The notes: generated by a model from the letters alone, not told the origin. Shown: positions 50,874-60,430, counted from the first letter of the stretch. The stretch is DNA of 64,000 nucleotides from Pseudoxanthomonas sp. CF385 (GCF_900104255.1 NZ_FNKZ01000001.1:124001-188000); one strand, 5' to 3'. A program made the numbers and translations.

Positions 50874-53339
50874 CCGATGCGTTGCCTGGGCGCTCCATGG
50901 GTCGTCGGGCCACGGATGCTTCGGATACCGCCCCTTCATCTCCTTCTTCACCTCGGCATAGGTCGAGTTCCAGAAGTTGCGCAGGTCGGAGGTCACCTGC
51001 AGCGGCTTGCCACCTGGCGACAGCAAATGCAGCAGCACCGGCACGCGGCCGTCGGCCACGCGCGGGGTATCGGCCAGGCCGAACAGTTCCTGCAGCTTCA
51101 CCGCCAGCACCGGAGGATGACCGTGCGCGTACTCGATGCGGCGCTCCATGCCTGAGGGCACGGTGATGCGGGTGGGCGCGAGCTGATCGATGCGCTGGCG
51201 CAACGCCCAGTCGAGGCCCGACTTCAGCGCGTTCGACAGATCATCCTCGCCCAGCGCATCCAGCCGCGTCTTGCCGGCGAACGCGGGCTTGAGCCAGTCG
51301 TCGAGCGTGGCCATCAGGGCGTCGTCGGACAGGTCCGGCAGGCCGAGGTCCTGCATCCAGTCGCGCAGGCAGCGCACGCGTTCGCGCCATTGCTGCAAGG
51401 ACTCGGGCCACGGCAACGCTTCCAGGCCCAAGTCGCGCACCGCGTCGGTCAGCGCGGCGGCGGCGAGCGCGGGATCGACGCGGCCAGCCGGGCGCGCATC
51501 GAAGACGATCTGGTCGAAGCGCGATTCGCGCTGCGCCGACAGCGCGCGACGGGCCGCATCCCAGCGCACGGTGTCCTCGGTGACGAAGCGGTCGGCGAAG
51601 TCGCGCCGCAGACGGCGTTCGTCCAGCGGCGCCGCGCGTTGCACCAATGCGTCGCGCGCCTCGTGGCGCAACTCGCTGACCACGATCCAGGGCTCGCCGA
51701 CCAGGGCGCTGTCGTCGAACAGGCGCGCGCTACGTCCGTTCGCCAGCAGGTAGCGGCGCGCATCCTGCGGATGCTGGAAACCGATGCGATCCGGGAAGGC
51801 GTGCATCAGCACGTCGCCCAAGCGATGCGCTTCCACCGAGGACGGCGGCGATGACGTCTCGCGCACGCGGCGACGCCATTGCTTGGCGGCGGCCTCGATG
51901 GCGGCCAGGCCGGAGCGGTTCGCCTCCTGCGGCGCGCGTCCGCCGCGGAACGCCGCCAGCGCCCGCCAGCGCGCGGCCATCGCGTCGCCGCCCATGCGCA
52001 GCGGATCCCGCGCCTCGACCAGCGCCGCGAGATCGCAGGCCAGCGCACGGTCTTCGCCCTCGCCCGCCGACAGCAACATCGCCGCCAGCCGCGGATGCGT
52101 GCCGAGCGCGAGCATGCGCTTGCCCAGCGGCGTGATCGCATGCGACGCAGTGAGCGCGCCCAGCCGGCGCAGCAGGTCGCGTGCGGCGCTCATCGCGCCC
52201 GGCGGCGGTGCATCGACGAAGCGCAGATCGTCGCTGCCCCATGCGGCGAGCTCCAGCGCCAGCGCGCCGAGTTCGACCAGCGCGATCTCCGGACGACGTT
52301 GCGGATCCAGCCGCTGCGACTGCGGCCACAGCCGATACGCCCAGCCATCGGCGACGCGGCCGGCACGACCGGCGCGCTGGTCGGCGGACGCCTGCGAGAT
52401 GTTCGTCACTTCCAACCGCGAGAAGCCGCTGTTCGGATCGTAAGAGGGCTCGCGCGCCAGGCCGCTGTCGACCACCACGCGCACACCTGGCAGCGTCACC
52501 GACGACTCGGCCACGTTGGTGGCCAGCACCACGCGGCGGCGTCCCTGCGGGTCAGGTTGTAGAGCCTCGGACTGCTTCTCCACCGGCAACTCGCCGTGCA
52601 GGGCGAGCACGGCGATGTCCGGCGGCAGCACGCCTGCCAGCATCGCTTCGACACGCATGATCTCGCGTTGGCCTGGCAGGAATACCAGCACGTCCCCGGG
52701 ATGTGTCAGCACGGCGTGTTCGATCGCACGGCGCGCCTGCACGTCGGTGGCTTCGTCGCGGCGTGCCGGGAAATGGGCGACCTGGACCGGATGGCTGCGG
52801 CCCTCACTGCTCAGGCGGGGCGCATCGAGGAAGCGCGCCAAGCGGTCACCGTCGAGCGTGGCCGACATGACGACCAGGCGCAGGTCCTCGCGCAGCTGCG
52901 CCTGGATGTCCAGCGCCAGCGCCAGGCCGAGGTCGCCGGCCAGGTGGCGTTCGTGGAATTCGTCGAACAGGATCGCGCCGACGTCATCCAGCATCGGGTC
53001 GTCCTGGATCATCCGGGTCAGGATGCCCTCGGTGACCACCTCGATCCGGGTGCGCGGCCCGACCTTGTTTTCGAAGCGGATGCGGTAGCCGACCGTCTCG
53101 CCGACGGCGTCGCCGCGTTGCTGGGCCATGAAGCCGGCCGCGGCGCGCGCGGCCACGCGGCGTGGTTCGAGCACGACGATCTTCCTGCCCGCCATCCACG
53201 GCGCATCGAGCAGCGCCAACGGCACCTGCGTGGTCTTGCCCGCGCCAGGCGGAGCCTCCAGCACCAGGCGCGGATGGTCGGACAGGCTGCGGACGATGTC
53301 CGGCAGCAGCGGCGTGATCGGGAACGTGGGCGACGGCAT
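50853..53339 (-). CDS. hrpB: ATP-dependent helicase HrpB
   Basis: An 828-residue DEAH-box helicase. Walker A is APPGAGKTTQVPLAL (about residue 31), the DExH motif is LFDEFHERHLAGDLG (about 122), and SATLDGDRLARFL follows. The helicase C domain has RVVVDSGLAREPSYD and the arginine finger motif ASADQRAGRAGRV. The C-terminal ~300 residues are the HrpB-specific extension. Length is normal (about 810-840). The physiological RNA target is unknown in this group. Nothing suggests a link to type III secretion despite the name. Confidence 0.95.
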   Translation of the reverse strand: MPSPTFPITPLLPDIVRSLSDHPRLVLEAPPGAGKTTQVPLALLDAPWMAGRKIVVLEPRRVAARAAAGFMAQQRGDAVGETVGYRIRFENKVGPRTRIEVVTEGILTRMIQDDPMLDDVGAILFDEFHERHLAGDLGLALALDIQAQLREDLRLVVMSATLDGDRLARFLDAPRLSSEGRSHPVQVAHFPARRDEATDVQARRAIEHAVLTHPGDVLVFLPGQREIMRVEAMLAGVLPPDIAVLALHGELPVEKQSEALQPDPQGRRRVVLATNVAESSVTLPGVRVVVDSGLAREPSYDPNSGFSRLEVTNISQASADQRAGRAGRVADGWAYRLWPQSQRLDPQRRPEIALVELGALALELAAWGSDDLRFVDAPPPGAMSAARDLLRRLGALTASHAITPLGKRMLALGTHPRLAAMLLSAGEGEDRALACDLAALVEARDPLRMGGDAMAARWRALAAFRGGRAPQEANRSGLAAIEAAAKQWRRRVRETSSPPSSVEAHRLGDVLMHAFPDRIGFQHPQDARRYLLANGRSARLFDDSALVGEPWIVVSELRHEARDALVQRAAPLDERRLRRDFADRFVTEDTVRWDAARRALSAQRESRFDQIVFDARPAGRVDPALAAAALTDAVRDLGLEALPWPESLQQWRERVRCLRDWMQDLGLPDLSDDALMATLDDWLKPAFAGKTRLDALGEDDLSNALKSGLDWALRQRIDQLAPTRITVPSGMERRIEYAHGHPPVLAVKLQELFGLADTPRVADGRVPVLLHLLSPGGKPLQVTSDLRNFWNSTYAEVKKEMKGRYPKHPWPDDPWSAQATHRAKPRGT

Positions 53340-53386
53340 GCGGCGGAAAGGATAAGGCCAACGCGGATCAGATCATGAACATCGGT

Positions 53387-53451
53387 GTGGGAGCGACGTC
53401 AGTCGCGATGGGGCTTTACCGGCGATCTTTCGCGACTGACGTCGCTCCCAC
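53387..53451. repeat. REP pair, family B
   Basis: GTGGGAGCGACGTCAGTCGCGA (53387-53408) faces TCGCGACTGACGTCGCTCCCAC (53430-53451), identical to the pair at 31499 but only 21 bases apart. It lies between the divergent starts of hrpB and tatD. Confidence 0.88.
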
Positions 53452-53500
53452 GCCCGACATCGCGGCTCCAACCGACGGCTGTGCGGGCTTAAAATGCGGC

Positions 53501-54298
53501 ATGGATCTCATCGACATCGGCGCCAACCTCACCCACGAAAGCTTCGACCACGACCGCAACGCGGTGCTCCAGCGCGCACGCGAAGCCGGCGTGGTGCAGC
53601 AGGTGGTCACCGGCGCCAGCCGCGAGCACTCGCCCACCGCCCTGCGCCTGGCGCAGGCGCATCCGGGCGAGCTGTACGCCACCGCCGGCGTGCACCCGCA
53701 CCACGCCACCGAGTACACCGACGAATGCGATGCCGAGATGCGCGCGCTGCATGCGCATCCGGAGGTCGTGGCCGTCGGCGAATGCGGGCTGGACTACTTC
53801 CGCGACTTCTCGCCGCGGCCGGCGCAGCGCAAGGCCTTCGAGCGCCAGCTGCAGATCGCGGTCGACACCCGCAAGCCGCTGTTCCTGCACCAGCGTGACG
53901 CGCACGACGACTTCGTGGCGATGATGAAGAATTTCGACGGCAAGCTCGGGCCGGCCGTGGTGCACTGCTTCACCGGTACGAAGAAGGAGCTGTTCGACTG
54001 CCTGGACCAGGACTGGCACATCGGCATCACCGGCTGGCTGTGCGACGAACGCCGCGGCCTGCACCTGCGCGAGCTGGTGAAGAACATCCCGGCGAACCGG
54101 CTGATGATCGAGACCGATGCGCCCTACCTGCTGCCGCGCACGGTGAAGCCGCAGCCCTCGCATCGCCGCAACGAACCGATGTACCTGGCCCACATCGTCG
54201 CCGAGCTGGCGCGCGACCGCGGCGAGGACATCGAGGTCACCGCGGCCGCGACCACCGCAACGGCGCGCGCCTTCTTCCGCTTGGTGACACCGCGCTGA
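53501..54298 (+). CDS. tatD: TatD family DNase
   Basis: A 265-residue metal-dependent nuclease of the TatD family (3'-5' exonuclease acting on DNA and RNA; not part of Tat export). The opening LIDIGANLTHESFDHDRN matches E. coli TatD (DIGVNLTSSQF) rather than YcfH. Other landmarks: ATAGVHPHHATEY, VAVGECGLDYF, PLFLHQRDAHDDF, VVHCFTGT and IETDAPYLLPR. The ATG at 53501 is the family start; the longer open frame runs back through the REP. Confidence 0.95.
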   Translation: MDLIDIGANLTHESFDHDRNAVLQRAREAGVVQQVVTGASREHSPTALRLAQAHPGELYATAGVHPHHATEYTDECDAEMRALHAHPEVVAVGECGLDYFRDFSPRPAQRKAFERQLQIAVDTRKPLFLHQRDAHDDFVAMMKNFDGKLGPAVVHCFTGTKKELFDCLDQDWHIGITGWLCDERRGLHLRELVKNIPANRLMIETDAPYLLPRTVKPQPSHRRNEPMYLAHIVAELARDRGEDIEVTAAATTATARAFFRLVTPR

Positions 54299-54320
54299 GG
54301 CGCCGCCGCGCAGCGGCGCC
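54299..54320. terminator. GC-rich hairpin between convergent genes
   Basis: GGCGCCGC (54299-54306) pairs with GCGGCGCC (54313-54320) directly after the tatD stop. No T tract follows, so it may only protect the transcript end. Confidence 0.35.
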
Positions 54321-54335
54321 CCGGGAGATCCCGCA

Positions 54336-55589
54336 TCAGCGCCGGCGCGGCCGCAGATAGTGGCGGACCACGTAGTTGCCGACCTTGGTGCCCTGTTTCA
54401 GGCCGTCCGTGCACGCGCTGCGGAAGTGGATGCCGGCGTACACGCGCGACATCGCCGCTTCATTTTCGGCCTGCGACAGCGTGTCGAAGTGGCGCTCGAT
54501 GCCGGCGGCCGTGTACGTGTAGGGCAAGGCATCGGTGCCCAGCAGGCGGCGCATCACTTCCATCGCGCTGGCGGTCAGGCCCGACAGGCCGCTGGCATAG
54601 TCCGGGTACGGCGGCGATACCAGGTACGACATCCATTGCGTGTTGCCGGACGCATGGATCGCGGTGATCGGGCGCCAGAAGGCGTACTGGTACTTGCCGT
54701 AGAACAAGCCGAAGGACGCATCGGCCTGCGCCATGTTCATCAGCGCGAACAGGCGCGCGTGCTGCCACCTGTCCAGGCCGCGGCCGGCGACGACCCGCTG
54801 GGCGATGGCATTGGCGTTGGCGCCGCCCCCGGCCCAGTAGCGCGCCGCACGGCTCTCGTACGAATCCACGTTTTCGGGCGCGCCGCGGACGGCCGCACTG
54901 CCGACGGCCATCACTTCCTGGTAATCGCGCCGGTAGGTGCCGCTGCGCAGGTTCATCAGCGGTGACGGTCCGGCAGCGAACTGGCTGACGCGATTCAATG
55001 CGAACGGCTTCACCCTGCCCCAGTTGCCGAATTGCGGCGCGGCGAAGTTGGGTGCGGTCGGCTGGTAGACGCCCGGCAACAGCGGGGCCGAATACGGCGC
55101 ATGCGGCGTGGCGGCACCGTCGTTCGCACGCAGCGCCAGGATCGCCTCGGCCGCCGCCGCGCCGACGGCGATCCCATCGCTCACGCAACCGGGAAATGCG
55201 GCCGGGCACGTAAGTCCGGCCAGGTAGGTGTCGTACGTCGTCTCCAACGCGGCGGCCTGCGAAGGCACCGTGATCGACAGCGTCATGTAGGCCGCGGTGG
55301 CGATGGCGGCGTCCGGCGATGCCCCGCGTGCGGCGGGATGCGTGCCCGCGTAGGGCTCGTACCGCAGTTCGATCGAATTGAGCGCATCGTGGATCGCCAG
55401 ATGGGTGATCGTGTTGATGCGCGTCTGGATCGGCGGCCCGCCCGCGGCGGTCGCGGCCTGCCAGGCGGTGGTGTTCCAGTCGATGACGGCATCGGCCTGG
55501 GCCAGGCCCGGCACGAGCGCGGCGATCAGCAGGACGGAACGGCGCCGACGGGCGAACACGCGCCGGGCCGCGGTGGAGATCAGGTTCAT
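54336..55589 (-). CDS. exported vanadium-haloperoxidase/PAP2-like protein lacking the active-site His
   Basis: A 417-residue protein with a signal peptide (RRSVLLIAALVPGLAQADA). It resembles vanadium-dependent haloperoxidases of the PAP2 fold. Of the vanadate pocket it keeps Lys299 and Arg306 (KYQYAFWR, spacing 7), Ser333-Gly334, and Arg382 with His388 (RVYAGIH, spacing 6), which match Lys353, Arg360, Ser402-Gly403, Arg490 and His496 of the Curvularia enzyme. The acid-base His (404 there) is Leu335 here (PDYASGLSG). It could be a phosphatase, an altered peroxidase or a binding protein. GGGAG lies before the ATG. Confidence 0.85.
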   Translation of the reverse strand: MNLISTAARRVFARRRRSVLLIAALVPGLAQADAVIDWNTTAWQAATAAGGPPIQTRINTITHLAIHDALNSIELRYEPYAGTHPAARGASPDAAIATAAYMTLSITVPSQAAALETTYDTYLAGLTCPAAFPGCVSDGIAVGAAAAEAILALRANDGAATPHAPYSAPLLPGVYQPTAPNFAAPQFGNWGRVKPFALNRVSQFAAGPSPLMNLRSGTYRRDYQEVMAVGSAAVRGAPENVDSYESRAARYWAGGGANANAIAQRVVAGRGLDRWQHARLFALMNMAQADASFGLFYGKYQYAFWRPITAIHASGNTQWMSYLVSPPYPDYASGLSGLTASAMEVMRRLLGTDALPYTYTAAGIERHFDTLSQAENEAAMSRVYAGIHFRSACTDGLKQGTKVGNYVVRHYLRPRRR

Positions 55590-55689
55590 GGTGGACTCCC
55601 GTCGGGGTGGTGAAGGGCCGCCCTGCAGGGCAGCGGTCGGTCCGCGTCGGAGGATGCGCCGCCGGCACGGGCATTCGGGGCGGCATGCG

Positions 55690-56013
55690 TCAGTCGCTGC
55701 GCCGGTTGTCGGCCATGCGGCGCGTCTCCGACGGACGGAGCGGCGCGCGTTCGAAAACGACGCGCTGCGGGCGCGCGTCGGCACGGCGGCAGGTACGGCG
55801 CGCCTCGGCCATCAACGCTGCGCGGCTGGCATAGACCTGACCGATGTTGTGTTGGCCGAGCAGCGCGCCGACCTCGTGCTGCGGCGGCAGGCGTGGGTGG
55901 GCGCAGTCGATCACGATGCGGGCAGCGGTCGGCTCTTCGGCGGCCGATCCTGCGGTTGCCGGCGCGGCGGCCGACAGCACGACCAGGGCGATGAGGGGGG
56001 CGTACAGGTGCAT
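55690..56013 (-). CDS. small exported protein of unknown function
   Basis: A 107-residue protein with a Sec signal (LIALVVLSAAAPATAG). The mature part holds two cysteines (IDCAHPRLPP and RRTCRRA) that could pair, and a basic C-terminal half. No family is recognised. GGAG precedes the ATG at 56013. It lies upstream of the haloperoxidase-like gene on the same strand and diverges from the CadC-like regulator, which might control it. Confidence 0.72.
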   Translation of the reverse strand: MHLYAPLIALVVLSAAAPATAGSAAEEPTAARIVIDCAHPRLPPQHEVGALLGQHNIGQVYASRAALMAEARRTCRRADARPQRVVFERAPLRPSETRRMADNRRSD

Positions 56014-56194
56014 GGCGTTCTCCTCGGCCCGGGGATCGGGCGTCGGCGGCCAGCGTCCGCTCCATGGCCTGCGGGGTCTTGAGGAGGCGCTGAGGCACTC
56101 GCGGGAATACCGCCCGAAACCTTGGGGAATGCTTAGGCCGAACCGCCGCGTGCGTTGCGTTGGAGGAAGACAGACCCCGGGGATGCCACGCCGC

Positions 56195-58144
56195 ATGTCC
56201 TCGCCCGCCCAGGAACTCCGCTTCGGCGACACCACGATCGACTTCGCCGGTCGACGCCTGTGGCGTGCGGGCGAAGAGCAGGCGCTGGAGCCGAAAGCGT
56301 TCGCCGTACTGGCGCTGTTGGCGGGCGAGCCCGGTCGCGTCTTCACCCGCGATGAGATCCTCGACGCGGTCTGGGGCCACCGGCACGTGACGCCCGGCGT
56401 GCTGAACCGGATCGCCACCCTGCTGCGCCACGCGCTGGGCGAAGACGCCCACCATCCCCGGCTGCTCCACACCCTGCACGGCGTGGGCTACCGCTTCGAC
56501 CTGCCGCCGGCGGACGCACCGCCCCCCTCCGAGCCCGTCGCGGCATCAGCGGTCACGCACGCACCACGCACCGCCCCTGCCGTGCTCTGGTACACCGGAC
56601 TGCTCGTCGCCGTGATCGCTGTCGGCGCGGGCGGATGGTGGTGGTCGAGCGGCAGGAAGGCGGACCGGGTGCGCGACGCAGCGCCCTCATCGCATGCGAT
56701 CGCCACTGCGGTGCCGCCGACACTGGTCGTGATGCCGTTGAAGCCCATCGGCGAGGGCGACAGCGTGCGGATCATCGCCGACGGCCTGGGCGAGGAACTG
56801 ATCTGCAGCCTGGCGCAGGTGGAAGGCCTGCGCGTGATCGCGCGCGATTCCACCCGGCTGGCCACCGATGCCTCGGCCGACCCGGCCACGCTGGTGCAGC
56901 GGCTCGGCATCACCCATGCGCTGGAAGGCAACCTCCAGCAAGCCGGCCAGTCGCTGCGCGTGCGCTTGCGCCTGGTCGACGCGCAGGGCGGCGGCACCTT
57001 GTGGACGCGGGATTTCGATCGCGACGCCTCCGAGGTGCTGCTGCTGCAGCGGGACATCGCGGAGACCGTCGCGAGCTCGCTGGCGCTGCGCCTGGGCCTG
57101 AGCGAAGCGCCTTCGCGCAGCGGCGACGCCGAGTTCCTGCGTCGCTACCACATCGCGCGCGCGCTGGTCAGCCTGCGGGACCTGCCGCCCGAAGCATCGA
57201 CCGAGCGCGCCGAACGGGAATTCCGTGCCCTGCTGAGCGAACGCCCGGACGATGCCCGTGCCCACGCCGGCCTCGCCCTGGCACTCGAAGTGCGTGCCCA
57301 ACGGCGTCCGACGCTGGCGGCCACCCTGCGCGAGGAAGCCCTCCGCGAGGCGACGCTGGCCCAGCGCCTGGACGCGACCCTCGCCGAGCCGTACTTCGTG
57401 CTCGCCGCCAATGCCTGCATCGCCGACGACTGGGAGCGCTGCCTCTCGCTGCAGGAGCGCGCGTTGCGCGTGAACCCCAGCAACGCGGAGATGGCCTACG
57501 GCATGACGCTCTCGCTGGCGCGGCTGGGCTACCTCGATCGCGCCGAAGCCCGGGCGCGCGAACTGCAGGCGCGCGATCCCCTGGGCCGCAGCGGCGGCTT
57601 CATGCTGGCACGGGTGCTGGATACGCGCGGGCGGCACGACGAGGCGCGGCGCCTGCTGGAGCCGCTGCCGGCCTATGCGGCCTACGCACGCTGGTTCAAC
57701 GCCGTCTGGCGCAAGGACTATGCGGGCGCATTGCGGATCGCGAAGGTGGATATCGACGGACCGAACCACCCCGATGCGTACGCCAAGCAACTCGCGCCGG
57801 GCTACATCGCCGCGTCGGAGGCCCTGATCGATCCTTCCCGGTGGCCGCGGGCCATCGCCGCGTTCGATGCCTACGAGAAGGCCACCGGCATGGGCAACTT
57901 CTCGCGCGTCCTGGCGCCCACCGCGCCGCAGAACGCCGCGCCCTTGATCGACGAACTCAACCGGGTACGCCAACGCGGCTATTCCACGTGGGACCTGCTG
58001 CTGTGGACGAAGGACCTGGCCTACCTGCGGCGCGATCCCGCCTTCCAGCGATTCCTCCACGACAACGGCATCCTCTCCTACTGGCGGGCGCACGGCTTTC
58101 CGAGCCAGTGTCGCGCGGAGGGCGACGGCGCGGTGTGCGAATGA
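56195..58144 (+). CDS. CadC-like transmembrane regulator with TPR region
   Basis: A 649-residue protein. An OmpR-type winged helix (about 5-100: FGDTTIDFAGRRLWR, EPKAFAVLALLAGEPGRVFTR, LLHTLHGVGYRFDL) comes first, then a linker, one membrane helix (VLWYTGLLVAVIAVGAGGWWW, near 130-150) and a TolB-like domain (LVVMPLKPIGEGDSVRIIADGLGEEL, given here only in part). TPR repeats fill the rest. This is the layout of membrane-bound one-component regulators such as CadC. The start at 56195 is preferred to an ATG at 56183 because GGGG at 56179-56182 is then better placed. It diverges from the small exported protein. Confidence 0.88.
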   Translation: MSSPAQELRFGDTTIDFAGRRLWRAGEEQALEPKAFAVLALLAGEPGRVFTRDEILDAVWGHRHVTPGVLNRIATLLRHALGEDAHHPRLLHTLHGVGYRFDLPPADAPPPSEPVAASAVTHAPRTAPAVLWYTGLLVAVIAVGAGGWWWSSGRKADRVRDAAPSSHAIATAVPPTLVVMPLKPIGEGDSVRIIADGLGEELICSLAQVEGLRVIARDSTRLATDASADPATLVQRLGITHALEGNLQQAGQSLRVRLRLVDAQGGGTLWTRDFDRDASEVLLLQRDIAETVASSLALRLGLSEAPSRSGDAEFLRRYHIARALVSLRDLPPEASTERAEREFRALLSERPDDARAHAGLALALEVRAQRRPTLAATLREEALREATLAQRLDATLAEPYFVLAANACIADDWERCLSLQERALRVNPSNAEMAYGMTLSLARLGYLDRAEARARELQARDPLGRSGGFMLARVLDTRGRHDEARRLLEPLPAYAAYARWFNAVWRKDYAGALRIAKVDIDGPNHPDAYAKQLAPGYIAASEALIDPSRWPRAIAAFDAYEKATGMGNFSRVLAPTAPQNAAPLIDELNRVRQRGYSTWDLLLWTKDLAYLRRDPAFQRFLHDNGILSYWRAHGFPSQCRAEGDGAVCE

Positions 58145-58148
58145 GGCG

Positions 58149-58664
58149 TCAGTCGACCTTGCGGTCTTCCGATTTGGCCTGCTCCATCGCTTCGGGTTCC
58201 AGCTCTTCGGCGCTGCGGTTGAGGCGCACGAAGCCGCCCCACGCCAGCAGCAGCATCGCCGCCGAGCCCCCGATCGCGGCCACGTACGGCAGCTTCGTCG
58301 GGTCCTCGTGCATCAGCTCGAACGTGGCGACCAGCGTCTCGATGGACAGCGCGATGACGATGACGACCAGGAAACGCGACAGGTAACGGCGCACGCGGGT
58401 GGGACCGCTGACTTTCACGTCGCGCTGCACTTCCTCTTCGAAGACCGTCTGCGCCAACTCCAGCGCCACGAGCCCGATGGTGAGCATGCCGATGGCTTCC
58501 AGGATGCTGTCGAAGCGGATGCGCAGGCCGGCATCGGTGCCCGCGCGGAGCACGCCGTGCCACAGTTCGCTGCCCGCCAGCACGACCAGCGCCAGGGCAC
58601 TGCAGAAGAACAGGGCCACGATGACGAGATGGCCGGCGAGGAAGAGTTTCTGCAGATGCTTCAT
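58149..58664 (-). CDS. membrane protein with about four helices
   Basis: A 171-residue protein with four hydrophobic segments (about 5-27, 47-70, 95-118, 127-148) and an acidic/charged C-terminus (EELEPEAMEQAKSEDRK). The order of helices is somewhat like PsiE-type phosphate-starvation proteins, but the match is too weak to name it. The ATG at 58664 starts directly before the first helix; an ATG at 58694 would add 10 residues. It converges on the CadC-like gene, 4 bases away. Confidence 0.72.
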   Translation of the reverse strand: MKHLQKLFLAGHLVIVALFFCSALALVVLAGSELWHGVLRAGTDAGLRIRFDSILEAIGMLTIGLVALELAQTVFEEEVQRDVKVSGPTRVRRYLSRFLVVIVIALSIETLVATFELMHEDPTKLPYVAAIGGSAAMLLLAWGGFVRLNRSAEELEPEAMEQAKSEDRKVD

Positions 58665-58730
58665 GGCGGCGCCACCGGGAAGGTGGCGCAGCATGGAGGC
58701 AGGCGCCGTCAGCGCCGCGTGAAACGCGGC

Positions 58731-59660
58731 TCAGGCCGCGCGCTGCGCTTCGTAAGCCTGCAGGTGCACCCAGGCCGCCTGCAGGTGGGGCGTGGCGAGG
58801 CCATGCGCGGACGCGCGGTCGACCATGTCGCCGACGATGTGCGCCGCTTCGACGCGCTGCCCCGCTTCCAGGTCGCGCAGCATCGAGGCCTTCATCGGCG
58901 AGCCGGCCGTGGTCAGCGTGTCGCGCGCGGACGCCTGCGCCGATGCCGGCACCGGTTGTCCCGAAGCGGCGGCGACCGCCAGGCATTCGTCATGCAGCGC
59001 CGCCATGAAGGCGGTGCCGGCGTCGCCCGCGACGATCGTGCCGATCGGGGCGCGCATCAGGCAGGTGCCGGCGGCGAGCGCGGTGAGGAAGCTGTACTTC
59101 ACCCACTGCGCCTGCGCGATGTCCGGCGCGTGCAGGTGATCGATGCCGGCCTGCGCACAGGCTGCGGCGAGCGCCTGCAGGCGGCCGTCGGGCGATTGGC
59201 CGTCGCGTTCGCCGAAGGTCATCGACGCCGGCTTGCCCAGGTGCAGGATCTCGCCGTCGGCGCCCAGCGTCGCGCTGATGAAGCACAGCCCGCCCAGCAC
59301 GCTGGCGAAGCCGAAGCGTGCATCCAGCGCATCGTAATGACGCAGGCCGTTGAGCAGCGGCAGCACGCGCGCGCCCGCGGCGACCGCCGGTGCGATGGCA
59401 TCCATCGCGCTGTCCAGGTCGTAGGCCTTGCAGCTCAACAGGACCAGGTCGAACGGCGCGGCATCGGCCAGCGCATCGGCCGTGGTCACCTGCACCGGGA
59501 CATCGGCATCGCCGAGCGGGCTGCGGATGCGCAGGCCGCGTTCGCGCAGCAGCGCCGCGCGCGCGGGACGCACCAGGAAGCTGGCGTCGATGCCGGCCTG
59601 CGCGAGGCGGCCGCCGAAGTAACCGCCGGTACCGCCGGCGCCGAGCACGAGCAGGCGCAT
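58731..59660 (-). CDS. panE: 2-dehydropantoate 2-reductase
   Basis: A 309-residue ketopantoate reductase (PanE/ApbA family), which makes pantoate for coenzyme A using NADPH. The N-terminal Rossmann motif is LVLGAGGTGGYFGGRLAQAG, the family Lys is in LLSCKAYD (about 78), and the catalytic-domain Lys is in QWVKYSFLTALAAGTC (about 185). Some family members act on other 2-oxo acids. Its ATG overlaps the stop of the ABC permease gene (TGATG), an unexpected partner. Confidence 0.88.
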   Translation of the reverse strand: MRLLVLGAGGTGGYFGGRLAQAGIDASFLVRPARAALLRERGLRIRSPLGDADVPVQVTTADALADAAPFDLVLLSCKAYDLDSAMDAIAPAVAAGARVLPLLNGLRHYDALDARFGFASVLGGLCFISATLGADGEILHLGKPASMTFGERDGQSPDGRLQALAAACAQAGIDHLHAPDIAQAQWVKYSFLTALAAGTCLMRAPIGTIVAGDAGTAFMAALHDECLAVAAASGQPVPASAQASARDTLTTAGSPMKASMLRDLEAGQRVEAAHIVGDMVDRASAHGLATPHLQAAWVHLQAYEAQRAA

Positions 59661-60430
59661 CAGCTGCGCAGCCCCACGCCCTTCTTCAACAGCCACAGGC
59701 CGAGCGTGGCCAGGCCGACGACGAAGGCCAGCATCAGCGCGTAGGCGATCCACAGCGGCACGTCGCTGGTGCCGAGCAGGCCGTAGCGGAACGCGTTGAC
59801 CATGTAGAAGATCGGATTGGCGTGGGTCAGTGCTTCCGCCCACGGCGGCAGCAGCGTCACCGAATAGAACACGCCGCCGAGATAGGTCAGCGGGGTGAGG
59901 ATGAAGGTCGGGACGATGGCGATGTCGTCGAACTTCTTGGCGTAGGCCGCATTGACGAAGCCGGCCAGCGAGAAGATCGTCGCGCCCAGCAGCACGGTGG
60001 TGATCGTCACCAGCGGATGCGGGATGCGCACCTGGGTGAAGAACATCGCAATCACCAGCACGATGGCCCCGACCATCAGCCCGCGCAGCACCGCGCCGGC
60101 CACGTAGCCGAGCAGGATCACCCAGTTCGGCATCGGGCTGACCAGCAGTTCCTCCACGTGGCGACCGAACTTGGCGCCGAAGAACGAGGAGGAGATGTTG
60201 CCGTAGCTGTTCTGGATGATGCTCATCATCACCAAGCCGGGGACGATGAACTCCATGTAGGTGTAGCCGCCCATGTCTCCGATCTGGCGCCCGATCAGGC
60301 CACCGAAGATCAGGAAGTACAGCGTCATCGTGATCGCCGGCGGCACCAGGGTCTGGCCCCAGATGCGCAGGATGCGGGCGACTTCGCGGCGGACGATGGT
60401 GCCCAGCGCGACCATGTTCGGGGAACTCAT
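59660..60430 (-). CDS. ABC-2 type transporter permease
   Basis: A 256-residue permease with six membrane helices of the ABC-2 family (YadH-like). Family motifs: GGYTYMEFIVPGLVMMSIIQNSY and FFGAKFGRHVEELLVSPMPNW (each cited in part) before helix 3, and PLTYLGGVFYSVTLLPPW in the fifth helix region. It works with the ATPase gene upstream, which it overlaps by ATGA. Substrate unknown; family members export polysaccharides, drugs or lipids. Confidence 0.92.
   Translation of the reverse strand: MSSPNMVALGTIVRREVARILRIWGQTLVPPAITMTLYFLIFGGLIGRQIGDMGGYTYMEFIVPGLVMMSIIQNSYGNISSSFFGAKFGRHVEELLVSPMPNWVILLGYVAGAVLRGLMVGAIVLVIAMFFTQVRIPHPLVTITTVLLGATIFSLAGFVNAAYAKKFDDIAIVPTFILTPLTYLGGVFYSVTLLPPWAEALTHANPIFYMVNAFRYGLLGTSDVPLWIAYALMLAFVVGLATLGLWLLKKGVGLRS

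Noticed and set aside
50853..53339. Type III secretion role for hrpB
   Set aside because: The motifs are those of the DEAH helicase HrpB. The similar name of the secretion regulator is coincidental.
53501..54298. Tat export component
   Set aside because: TatD family proteins are nucleases and not part of the translocase. No tatABC is in the window.
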